NCBI RefSeq assembly: GCF_000255455.1
Contig: NZ_JH621249.1
Coordinates: 121,024-185,023, forward strand
DNA: 64,000 nt
Origin: Aquimarina agarilytica ZC1
GTDB taxonomy: Bacteria > Bacteroidota > Bacteroidia > Flavobacteriales > Flavobacteriaceae
Direction of reading: 5' to 3'
Shown: positions 45,401-53,065 of the stretch, in pieces
Numbering within the stretch: position 1 is the first letter of the stretch
Layout of the letters: each line of letters opens with the position of its first letter
Notes under the pieces: generated by a model
The model's input: only the letters and a program-made list of their open reading frames with translations
What the model was told of the DNA's origin: nothing
The model's database searches: none
Position numbers and translations under genes: made by a program

Positions 45401-46450
45401 ATCTATATCTAAATTGTGCTTTCGCATGTAATCTTCAATCAAAATAGTAATAGAGTAGGCTTCTTCACCAGTGGAACAAGCAACCACCCATATTTTGATT
45501 GAATCTTCAGTATTTTTTTTGCTTGAAATGATGGCTGGTATTACTTCCCTTCTCATTATATCAAAGGCACTGGAGTCTCTAAAAAACTTAGTAACACCAA
45601 TTAAATATTCTTGTGTTAGTAAGAATTTTTCTTCGGGATTATTATATAAGTAATCAATATAATTTTCAGCCGTTTGAGATTTGGTAATACTAATACGCTT
45701 AGCTGTTCTTCTTAACAAAGTGGGTTTTTTGTAGTAAAAGAAATCATAACCCGTGTAATTTTTTATAATTTTTAAAATACGATCAAGAGATTCTGCATTA
45801 TCGGTCAAACCACCTTTAACAGTAGTATACACGTATTGCGGTTGCGATACAAAATCCACTAACTCTGCACCCATTTCTTCAGGATTCAAAATGTAATCCG
45901 CTAAACCTTGAGATATGGCGCTCCTAGGCATTCCATCAAAGCCTGAACTTTCTGGATTTTGAACAAAAACAGTACCTCCAACTTCCTTTATTTCTTTAGC
46001 CCCTTTTGTACCATCAGAACCTGTACCCGATAATATAACAGCTAAAGCTCTGTCCTTCTGCTCAATAGCAAGTGACTTGAAAAATAAATCGATGGAAAAA
46101 TTAATTTGATTACTAGGAGGCCTCTCTTTTAATTCCAATTTTCCATTCTTTATCTGAATGTTTTTTACACCAGGAATTAAATACACATGGTTGGCGGTTA
46201 CTTCATCACCTTCTTTGGCTTCTTTAACACTCATTTTAGTATGCCTTGATAAAAGTTCGGGCATAAGACTTTTGTAATCTGGTGATAGGTGTTGTATAAT
46301 AACAAATGCAAAACCAGTATCGGAAGGACAATTATCAAAAAATTCTTCAAGAGCTTTTAAACCTCCAGCTGAACTTCCAATACCTATTACGTATAGCTGA
46401 TCCTTTTTGGATTTATTTTTTTTTGTTTGTATAGAAATTGATTTATCCAT
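42428..46450 (-). CDS. CheB-CheR-PAS histidine kinase (chemotaxis-like signalling fusion)
   Basis: 1340 aa. Order: CheB-like methylesterase (about 17-200; GIGSSAGGLKALEEF with catalytic Ser, ILSGTGSDGTKG); CheR-like methyltransferase (about 210-480; VVACSTGEEAYS, NPPFNKMDLVSCRNMLIYM); a Glu-rich coiled coil with repeated ELETSNEEMQATNEEL-type units (about 650-740); three PAS-like segments; HisKA (LASHDLKEPLRTVTSF, about 1125); HATPase (FQNLISNSLKYRGD, VKDNGIGI, GTGIGLANCKRI). No MCP is encoded nearby, so its methyl targets are unknown. It overlaps the receiver gene downstream by one base. Confidence 0.9.
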   Translation of the reverse strand: MDKSISIQTKKNKSKKDQLYVIGIGSSAGGLKALEEFFDNCPSDTGFAFVIIQHLSPDYKSLMPELLSRHTKMSVKEAKEGDEVTANHVYLIPGVKNIQIKNGKLELKERPPSNQINFSIDLFFKSLAIEQKDRALAVILSGTGSDGTKGAKEIKEVGGTVFVQNPESSGFDGMPRSAISQGLADYILNPEEMGAELVDFVSQPQYVYTTVKGGLTDNAESLDRILKIIKNYTGYDFFYYKKPTLLRRTAKRISITKSQTAENYIDYLYNNPEEKFLLTQEYLIGVTKFFRDSSAFDIMRREVIPAIISSKKNTEDSIKIWVVACSTGEEAYSITILIEDYMRKHNLDIDYKVFATDLDDRGIDVATKGIYKHNIEAEVPAEILNEYFIKKESDYQIHPSIRKRIIFSKHDILQNPPFNKMDLVSCRNMLIYMENNIQLQVLSSIHYALNKGGYLFLGSSENLGILNKNFEEISNKWKIYKNVQSERILNINRNDIWRVEKEGSSRFKTRNTNSSIEDRIAKSINKLLMDTMPAVSICIDDSFEIIHAVGKLKKYLVYPDEGYSNNLLKMLPDELNIPIASAVRKLTSSTDANIEKSIRLVTEGNVLKHIRLVVSSLSIVSNTSRSYLITIIESSEHVITKEDTLKLLPAISSGDNQLEELKEALSETRENLQSTIEELETSNEEMQATNEELLASNEELQSTNEELQSLNEELHTVNAELQEKNAQLIELNSDVENLMKNINIGTIFLDRDFKIRKYTPSIREHFKLRLEDVGRSISHFSGTLGGQDLIEYSRQVIKTLEPFRKEVTNSNGSWFLMQIFPYRSQEDAIQGVVINFIDITELKFAIKEKDKANNFLSHILDTNPAAVYVYDIINKKNIYSSSNILDIAGYSEKDLTELGANMLPTIIHPDDLNNVIKHHEKLTSLRNNERLQLEYRVVHKKTKKSIWLLATDTVNERNKKGEVSSILGTSQIITDFKEMEDKIKVNEERYRLAISATQSGLWEWSDLLNDKAWWSPEIYKLLGYSKRELKTSFSDFIDLVHPDQVKVFREGLEEHVETGIPFQEDVKIKTKNEGYKWYRVNAQMKQNEDSKEIKKIVGTILDINTKKESEKKMKDLNVELERFAYLASHDLKEPLRTVTSFTKLFKDEYKAVLDDNAFQYIDFIEGASARMITLTNDLLVYSQLDDKSLNFEMVNLNKLLSNIKDDLHQTIIESKAEITVDKLPNIVCDALQIKQLFQNLISNSLKYRGDNKPRISIGYIKKPRSFEFHVKDNGIGISKEHHEKIFEVFKRLHSQVEYEGTGIGLANCKRIVLNHNGKIRVKSEEGKGSEFLFEIPIIKT

Positions 46451-46755
46451 AAAATTGGAAGGGTCGGTATGAGTTAATGTTGGGTAATCTAAATGTAAAA
46501 AAACTTTCTTATTACTTACAGTAGTAAAGTGGTTATTCGTTTGACGATTAACGATGTAATACCTGTAAAGTCGATTAAGTAAGCTTTAATATGTTAAATA
46601 TAGTTTTTTCACAAAAAAAAACAGCCCTTTTTTTAACATTTCTAGGCCTTTAAATTAATTATTATAAAAAATGTGTTTTTGGTTTTATTAAAAAAAATAC
46701 AGTTATTTACAGTGTTAGAAAATTAATTCTGACCTAATATTTCTAAACTAAAAAC

Positions 46756-47193
46756 ATGTGTGAATCCCCCCGTATCAACTGTGTATTACTTGTAGACGAT
46801 AACCCTTCTACTAATTTTTTAAATAAAAAAACGATTACTGCTACTGGCTTAGTAAAAACTATAAATGTGGCTACCAACGGAGTTGAAGCTTTAGATTACA
46901 TCCATAAAAGAGGAAAGTTTAAGGATAAAAACTGTCCAAAATCCAATATCATTTTTTTAGATATCAATATGCCCAAAATGGGAGGTTTTGAATTTTTAGA
47001 ACACTATGAAAAATTGGATGAAGAACTAAAAGCTGATATTGTTATTGTTTTCCTAACCACATCCAACTGGGAAAAGGATAAATTAAAAGCCTATGGTAAT
47101 GGATTCATTAACGATTATATTGAAAAACCATTATTAGAAGAAAAGTTTATAGAAATATATAATAGTTATATAGAAAATAAAGTGACCACCTAA
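46756..47193 (+). CDS. stand-alone receiver
   Basis: 145 aa: CVLLVDDNPSTNFLNKKTI, NIIFLDINMPKMGGFEFL (phospho-Asp), VIVFLTTSNWEKDKLK and IEKPLLEEKF (Lys). It is divergent from the CheB-CheR kinase across a 305-bp gap that presumably holds both promoters; that gap (46451-46755) is very AT-rich with no gene or clear motif. It probably takes phosphate from one of the flanking kinases. Its last codons form the 5' arm of the terminator at 47178. Confidence 0.85.
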   Translation: MCESPRINCVLLVDDNPSTNFLNKKTITATGLVKTINVATNGVEALDYIHKRGKFKDKNCPKSNIIFLDINMPKMGGFEFLEHYEKLDEELKADIVIVFLTTSNWEKDKLKAYGNGFINDYIEKPLLEEKFIEIYNSYIENKVTT

Positions 47194-47210
47194 GTTTAGG
47201 GATCACTTTA
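47178..47210. terminator. bidirectional terminator between convergent signalling genes
   Basis: TAAAGTGA (47178-47185) and TCACTTTA (47203-47210) form an 8-bp stem between the receiver and the convergent hybrid kinase. The left arm lies inside the receiver coding end. Confidence 0.6.
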
Positions 47211-47223
47211 TTAAAAATAATAA

Positions 47224-48759
47224 TTAAACGCTAGTTTTTTCCTTTTTTAAGAGAAGTTTTGAAATCTTGTTTATTAAAACCTCTTGAGTGTATGGTTTTG
47301 GTATAAATGCATCCATACCTGCTCTATGAGCTTTCTCCCTTATATTTAAACTGGATATTCCGGAAACCCCTATAATGGGAATATCTTTAATAAATGAATC
47401 ACTGTATGTTTTCCTTATGTGTGCTGCAAACTTTAAACCTGATATTCCAGGTAATTTAATATCCGATATTATTAGGTCATAGTGCCTTTTGCTTTCAAGG
47501 GCTTTTATTCCTTCTTCGGCTGTTGAAAAAGCATCTACAAAAAATGATCCGTCTCTTAATAATTGCTTCATAAATAAATACTGAGTATTTAATCTATTTT
47601 CAACCACTAAAACTCTGTATTTTTTACCTTTTGGTAATTTATATACGACCTCTTTTTTTTCTGGGTTATTGTTTTTTTTGGGTTTTGAAAATTGTAAATT
47701 TATTATAAACTCAGAACCAACTCCTTTTTCACTTTTTATATCAATACTACCTCCCATTAAATGAATTAAGCTTTTGGTTATGTTTAACCCTAAACCAATG
47801 CCATTTATAGAGGCGTCAACCTTTGAAAACGCATCAAATATTTGGTCTTGATCTTTTTTTGAAATCCCATAACCTGTATCTTTTACAATGATTTGTATGG
47901 CTTGTTTATTATTTTTTCCTTTTAATCTTGTAGCCGAAAAATGAATACTCCCTTCATCCGTATATTTTATAGCGTTATTTAATAAATTAGTTATTATTTG
48001 ATACATACGCCTTTTGTCAGCGTATACAATAGGTTCAATCTTAGGATCTATTTCATTGGTAAACACAATGGGATTGCCCGTCTGTTCAATTAACTTATTA
48101 AATGGGGATACTGTAGAATTTAAAAATTCAACAAAATTAAAATTCTCTTTATTAAGTTTAAAACTTCCAGAATCTATTTGAGAAATATCCAACATATCAT
48201 TAAATACAGCTTGCAAATATTCAGATTCATTTTTAATAAATTTAACAATTTCTTCTTGTTCGTAATCTAGATCCGTTTTTATAATCAAATCAACAAAACC
48301 TTTTATTGAGGTAATTGGAGTAGCTAATTCATGATTAACATTGGCTAAGAATTTATTTTTAAATTCCTCTTTATCTACTAATAAGTCATTATAATATTCA
48401 AGCTTGTTTGCCTTTATGAATGATTCATTCCTTTCTTGTGAAATATTATTTAAGTCTTTATACTTTGTGGTGTAATCATAAATAATAATATCTAATTCAG
48501 CATCTTCAAAGCTAAATTGAATATCACAAATTTTCTCGTTATTTGCTACTCTATTTATGTGAACCGACTGGTATGTAATGTCTTCGTTTTCTGAAGCATT
48601 AAGGGAGTTAATTATATTAAAAAAAGGATGAGCATCAAAAATAGTGTTACAATTATCCCATTCAGGAAATAGTTTATTGTCATTGAATACTATATTGCCG
48701 TCAAGATCAGTTGTTATTAACTGAATTTTCTTTAATATTTTTTCGTATTTTTTTTGCAT
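47224..48759 (-). CDS. hybrid histidine kinase with C-terminal receiver
   Basis: 511 aa. A poorly conserved N-terminal PAS-like region is followed by HisKA (FLANVNHELATPITSIKGFVDLI, about 134), HATPase (NLLNNAIKYTDEG; VKDTGYGISKKDQ; GIGLGLNITKSLI) and a receiver (YRVLVVENRLNTQYLF; LIISDIKLPGISGL; FIPKPYTQEVL). No membrane segment, so it is cytosolic and might sense an internal cue or act downstream of the phytochrome. The receiver has one acidic-pocket residue replaced (VVEN). Confidence 0.87.
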   Translation of the reverse strand: MQKKYEKILKKIQLITTDLDGNIVFNDNKLFPEWDNCNTIFDAHPFFNIINSLNASENEDITYQSVHINRVANNEKICDIQFSFEDAELDIIIYDYTTKYKDLNNISQERNESFIKANKLEYYNDLLVDKEEFKNKFLANVNHELATPITSIKGFVDLIIKTDLDYEQEEIVKFIKNESEYLQAVFNDMLDISQIDSGSFKLNKENFNFVEFLNSTVSPFNKLIEQTGNPIVFTNEIDPKIEPIVYADKRRMYQIITNLLNNAIKYTDEGSIHFSATRLKGKNNKQAIQIIVKDTGYGISKKDQDQIFDAFSKVDASINGIGLGLNITKSLIHLMGGSIDIKSEKGVGSEFIINLQFSKPKKNNNPEKKEVVYKLPKGKKYRVLVVENRLNTQYLFMKQLLRDGSFFVDAFSTAEEGIKALESKRHYDLIISDIKLPGISGLKFAAHIRKTYSDSFIKDIPIIGVSGISSLNIREKAHRAGMDAFIPKPYTQEVLINKISKLLLKKEKTSV

Positions 48760-49022
48760 CTACTCAGTTGTTTTTATAATTTTCTTATTTCAAAAACTAA
48801 ATTGAAATAGTGTTTGCCCATACGTAACTCCAAACTAATTTTGATAAAATAGCTCGTTACAAAAATATCTTTAAAGTAGAATGAAATAAATTAGTGGTTA
48901 TTTATTTTTAATAAAAAACGATAAAATACCTAAAATTTCTAAAAAGGATGCTTTTAACCTAAATAGTTGGTTTTTTTAATTACTGATTTTGTAAATGTTT
49001 ACATCATTAATATGCTTATTTG

Positions 49023-50041
49023 TTATTTTAGTGTAACATTAATATTATTTTCCAATAGGGCTTGTAAATTACTAGGCATATTGTATTGTGTAAGTGCTTC
49101 ACCTGTTGATGTGTTATTCCAATCATTGGTTTTGGCGTTAAATTCCCACTCTCTAAAATTATCTAATAAAGTAGCAGGGTAGTGTTTTAGTTTTGCTTCA
49201 GTAGGTAAGTTGAAGCCAAACCTATCAAAAATGCGTTTACTTTTCATAGCATTTAGAATAGTATACAGGGCATTCATGTAAATTTGAGGAGCAGCTGTTT
49301 CTTTAGCCCTTTTTTTAAGGTCAGGCTCTGTGAAAACCTTACTCCCGTACTTAATGATTTCAACAAGTGCATTATCCAGATTCCAAACTTTAACAGCCTT
49401 TTGCCCTTTTCTGTTTACGTAACCTTTCTTTGCTCTATCACACCATTCGTCAAGTAAAATATAAGCCATTTCCTTATTAGCAACAATAACATGTAAATGT
49501 GGATTGTACGTTTTTCGTAAAGGGTTAAAGTTAGATTCTAATGATTTGATACCCATTAACTTCATACCTTTTCCTCGTTGATGTCTTTTTTTGTGTTTGT
49601 CGATAATTTTAGAGAAGGTTTTGTTTAGTACATTGAAGTAACTACCCAACTGATGAGCTTTACAAGCTTTTACGGTTAGGGTTACAAAGTAAGGGTCTTC
49701 CCATTTTTCAATAACAGGCTTGTATCTGTTTATAATATCTGCTTTGCGAATACTACAACATAAAGTACAAAATCTATTTTTACAATATTTTCCATATAGT
49801 CGACCATTTGCCGTGTAGACTTTCTCTTGACAATAGTAGCTATTCCAACACGCTTTTTCAAACTCTGGCCACCGTTTTCTTGTGCAATACTTATTAAGTT
49901 GAGCATCATTATTTGAGTAATTGTTTTTCGCTTTGCTCTTCCTTTTAAAGCCTCTTTTTTGTTGAGGTCAGAGCCTTTTCCGTTTACGATTACTCGTTCT
50001 TTACTTAATTTTCTTGTCCCGTTTTCTGCTAATGTATACAT
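49023..50041 (-). pseudogene. rep: Rep_1-type replication initiator split by a -1 frame change
   Basis: Two frames together give one Rep protein of about 340 aa. The start frame (ATG 50041) reads MYTLAENGTRKLSKERV and continues to KKEALK. The -1 frame, which has no start codon of its own, then supplies KNNYSNNDAQLNKYC, a Cys-rich zinc-like region (YCKNRFCTLCC), YFVTLTVKA and the HUH-type YNPHLHVIV, ending at 49023. The switch can be placed at 49943-49949, which reads TTTAAAA on the coding strand in the right frame for -1 slippage (T TTA AAA). So it is either a mutated gene or a recoded one. Rep_1 proteins start rolling-circle replication. Confidence 0.65.
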
Positions 50042-50083
50042 AACACCTAATCAAAGTTTTGAGAATGCTCCATAAAAAAAAGG

Positions 50084-50359
50084 CTAAGCCCTTTTATATT
50101 TTAGGGACTTAACCTCAGTTAATGCATTTTCTAAATCAACTCTTTTTATTAGTTTAATTCTACCAACTTTTTGAGCAGATAATGTGCCTCTTTTAATATA
50201 GTTGTGTACGGATTGCTCAGATACTTTTAATACCTCAGCGGTTTCTTTTACGGTAAGATTTTCGGACTTTTCTTCTTCTACGGGCTTTTGTTTAAGTTCC
50301 AGTAATAAAGATTCAATGTTTGACAACCTTTCTACGATTGCCTTAAATGGATTATTCAT
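50084..50359 (-). CDS. excisionase-like helix-turn-helix protein
   Basis: 91 aa. A short coiled N-terminus (ERLSNIESLLLELKQKPVEEEKSE) is followed by a MerR/excisionase-type HTH: LTVKETAEVLKVSEQSVHNYIKRGTLSAQKVGRIKLIKRVDLENAL. It is typical of the DNA-bending or excision proteins encoded between Rep and integrase in Bacteroidota integrative elements. It lies 42 bp upstream of rep on the same strand and probably controls excision or rep expression. Confidence 0.75.
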   Translation of the reverse strand: MNNPFKAIVERLSNIESLLLELKQKPVEEEKSENLTVKETAEVLKVSEQSVHNYIKRGTLSAQKVGRIKLIKRVDLENALTEVKSLKYKRA

Positions 50360-50438
50360 AACAAACCTTTTATAATTTGTTACAAATCTATTTTAGGATT
50401 GAAGTGGTTACTGGTGATGTAACCGTTACCATTTATAG

Positions 50439-51491
50439 TTACTTATATCTATTTATTATTTCACTCAATTCTGAAATTGCAATTTCTCTTGGTTTTTTGT
50501 AGTCGTTAAGCATTGTGTTTGCTACAAAATCGATATTCTTCTTTTGATTTTTAGCTACTCTATTTGTTTTATAGTTTGCTATAAAATTATATTTGATTTG
50601 AAAGTATTTAGCTGATGTTTGTAACCCCTCTTTGTTTAAGACTTCTTCAATTGCTTGTATTTTTCCTTCTGGATGATTTTCAAAATAAGGATACTCTCTA
50701 CCTTCTTGTAAGTAATAGTAGTATAAAGCGTATTGTGGTGTAGTCGGTTTTGTTACTTTATCTTTCTTAGTTTTTTTGGGTTTATCTTTTAATAACTTCG
50801 ATTCTTTTTGAAGTTTAAGTTTCTCTTTGTAAAACCTCATTTTATTCTCAAAAAACTCTTTCTGAAGTTCTAAATAATTTTCATCTTCTTTTAGAAGAAC
50901 TTTGTTATTCATGCTTTCATCGTTGACATTATCAAGAGAATTATTTAATACTTCAATATTTTGTAAAGCTTCTGATTGAGCAAATAGTTGTGAAAGTGAT
51001 AAAAACCCTGAGTTTAAGGCGTGTCTACATAGTTTTTCTAAATCTAAAAAGACTAGTCCTTGACCTTTTACCCATCTAAAACATTTGAAAAAATTGATTG
51101 TTAATGCTTTTAACTGTTCTTTGTTATTTCTAATATGTGAATTAGCAAAAATTATTTGCACAAAACTTTGTGCTGCAACATCGTAAGTCAAACCCATTTG
51201 CATATAGTACTTAGAGCACTTTTTGTCGCTTTCATCTTTACTATCACCCTTACAATATAGGCAGTCCTTAGCTAGGTTAGAAGGGAGGGAGTCAGTCATG
51301 GCTTTTGTAAATATATCGTTAGCTTTATTAAACACCTTTTTTCCACCCAAAAACTCTGTTATATAGTCATTTATCTGTTTTTTGTTTTTGCGTTCATTTT
51401 CAAAAAAAGCCCTTAATTCATCTGATGCTTTAATTGTAGTAATCTTGCTTCCTTCTGGTATATCAATTTTTAAGCCTATTGGTTTTTTCAT
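50439..51491 (-). CDS. unrecognised accessory protein of the integrative element
   Basis: 350 aa, immediately after the integrase gene (one shared junction, no gap). An N-terminal half contains a small Cys cluster (CLYCKGDSKDESDKKCSKYY); the middle is a long Lys/Glu-rich helix (KEKLKLQKESKLLKDKPKKTKKDK), and the C-terminal part is mixed. I do not recognise the family. Its position between integrase and excisionase suggests a role in mobilisation or control of the element; related unknown genes occupy this place in other such elements. Confidence 0.6.
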   Translation of the reverse strand: MKKPIGLKIDIPEGSKITTIKASDELRAFFENERKNKKQINDYITEFLGGKKVFNKANDIFTKAMTDSLPSNLAKDCLYCKGDSKDESDKKCSKYYMQMGLTYDVAAQSFVQIIFANSHIRNNKEQLKALTINFFKCFRWVKGQGLVFLDLEKLCRHALNSGFLSLSQLFAQSEALQNIEVLNNSLDNVNDESMNNKVLLKEDENYLELQKEFFENKMRFYKEKLKLQKESKLLKDKPKKTKKDKVTKPTTPQYALYYYYLQEGREYPYFENHPEGKIQAIEEVLNKEGLQTSAKYFQIKYNFIANYKTNRVAKNQKKNIDFVANTMLNDYKKPREIAISELSEIINRYK

Positions 51492-52751
51492 TTATTGCAC
51501 TTTTTTAAGAAGTTGAACGTCTAAATTGAATACTTCATTAACTGCTTCTTTTTTAGAATCATCATCAATTTGATAGTATTGATTTAGTGTTTTCATATCT
51601 GTATGTCCAGTTATTGAGGCGATGAGTTTATCTGATAATCCTTCTTTTTTCATCATGGTGATAAAGGTTCTTCTTGCTGTATGTGAGCTAATACGCTCAT
51701 AAAAAGGCATTGTTACAGTAATGTTTTCTTTTCCTTTTGTAGTAGTTTTTACAACCTCATCGGTATAACCAGCTATTTTAAAAACTTCTTTTACATATTC
51801 GTTATGTTTTTGATTGGCTATTAATGGTAGTTTGTAATCATACTTTCGGAGTAGGTGAGTTGACACTTCATTTAAGGGAATGGTTCTACTTTCTTTTTCT
51901 GTTTCTTTTTCCTCTTTTAGGATAATAGCGTTATCAACAATACTTTCTTTGGTAAAAAGTCTTAATTCGCCAAAGCGTAAACCTGTTACACATGAAAATA
52001 CAAATACATCTCGTACTTTTTCCAAACGTTCATTTTTAAAATCGAAATGCATTAATTTTTGCAAGTCTATTTTTGTCAGCGCTATTTGTTTAGTGACTAC
52101 ACGTTTTTTCTTTTCAAAACTCTTGAAGCTAGTATTGTAAGTGTACCCTTTACTAAAAGCCCAAAACATAAAGGTTTTGAATAAACCTAAATTTCGGGAA
52201 TAAGTATTATTAATATGTCCTCTAACATTCATGCAGTAGTGAGTAAAATCTGCATGGAAATTGTCATTAATAGTATTGAAGGTTAAATTGTAGTTTACGA
52301 TTTTCTCAAAATCTTGTAAAATGTTTTTGATATTTCTGTAACGCTTAACTGTTGAGGTTGACCATTCCTGTAATTTGATTTTGTATGTTATAAATTCTTC
52401 AAAAGCGTCATAAAAAGTATTATCACTACTAGAGGCTTTTTTAAACTCAATATCAAATTCTTTTTTTAATAGGAGGGAAGTGAACTCTTCACCAGTAATT
52501 TTACATCTGTTTGCAATTGCTTGAAATGAATTGGTGTGTCTGTTCAATTGCATTTTGATAGCACTTGCATTGGTAGCTTTATTTTTACCCTTTAAGATTG
52601 GTAGTTTATTTTCTTGACTCCAATTTTTAGGATTGATTTTTTCGCCAACTGAATAGAGGAATTTCTTTCGTTCCTTTTTAAAATAACATGAAAATATAAT
52701 CAGAGTTTCTTTATCTGATTTAGGTTGCTTTAAAAAAAAGGTTGAAGTCAT
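51492..52751 (-). CDS. int: tyrosine-type site-specific integrase
   Basis: 419 aa. N-terminal Arm/SAM-like domain (about 1-200; TFYDAFEEFITYKIKLQEWS) and catalytic domain with SCVTGLRFGELRLF (first Arg), SSHTARRTFITMMKKEG (HxxR) and ITGHTDMKTLNQYYQI (His and the nucleophilic Tyr). It would integrate the element at a specific chromosomal site. The gene is transcribed inward from the right end; the paired GTCGACA motifs lie right in front of its ATG, which is where arm-type sites and its own promoter would be expected. Confidence 0.9.
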   Translation of the reverse strand: MTSTFFLKQPKSDKETLIIFSCYFKKERKKFLYSVGEKINPKNWSQENKLPILKGKNKATNASAIKMQLNRHTNSFQAIANRCKITGEEFTSLLLKKEFDIEFKKASSSDNTFYDAFEEFITYKIKLQEWSTSTVKRYRNIKNILQDFEKIVNYNLTFNTINDNFHADFTHYCMNVRGHINNTYSRNLGLFKTFMFWAFSKGYTYNTSFKSFEKKKRVVTKQIALTKIDLQKLMHFDFKNERLEKVRDVFVFSCVTGLRFGELRLFTKESIVDNAIILKEEKETEKESRTIPLNEVSTHLLRKYDYKLPLIANQKHNEYVKEVFKIAGYTDEVVKTTTKGKENITVTMPFYERISSHTARRTFITMMKKEGLSDKLIASITGHTDMKTLNQYYQIDDDSKKEAVNEVFNLDVQLLKKVQ

Positions 52752-52908
52752 AGTCGACAGGTGGTCGACAATTATGTTATATATTACTATAGTATAAGAA
52801 CTATAACAAATATAATAAAACCTTTAAAAACAGTTGTTAAGTGTTGGTAAACTTATAAACAAGGGTAATTAATAAGTGACAAGTTCAATAGCCTCCGACT
52901 CCACAGAA
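52752..52908. other. candidate right end of the phytochrome element
   Basis: GTCGACA at 52753-52759 and 52764-52770 (within TGGTCGACAATT) precede an AT-rich stretch and CCACAGAA at 52901-52908, matching the left end. The whole 52752-53065 gap holds no gene; besides this and the terminator I see only AT-rich DNA. Confidence 0.45.
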
Positions 52909-52949
52909 GAGAATTTAGGCGTTTCTGCCAAAAATTCTCTTCTTTTTTT
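52906..52949 (+). terminator. strong hairpin terminator at the right element end
   Basis: GAAGAGAATTT (52906-52916) pairs with AAATTCTCTTC (52932-52942), with GGC/GCC inside, followed by seven T. It follows no visible gene, so it may belong to a transcription unit interrupted by the integration. Confidence 0.8.
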
Positions 52950-53065
52950 ATGTCATTATGTATTGATAAAAAGTTAAACCTTTGCACTTTAATGCATTTT
53001 TCGTTTAGTTAAAAGGCATCATGCCTGTCCAGATAGAATGTGGTTGAAGCTGTAAATTTTCTTTT

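Noticed and set aside
49730..49900. The distal part of the start-frame Rep ORF as an independent small protein
   Set aside because: After the frame switch its sequence loses similarity to any domain, while the overlapping frame gives the Cys-rich Rep region; it is not a separate gene.
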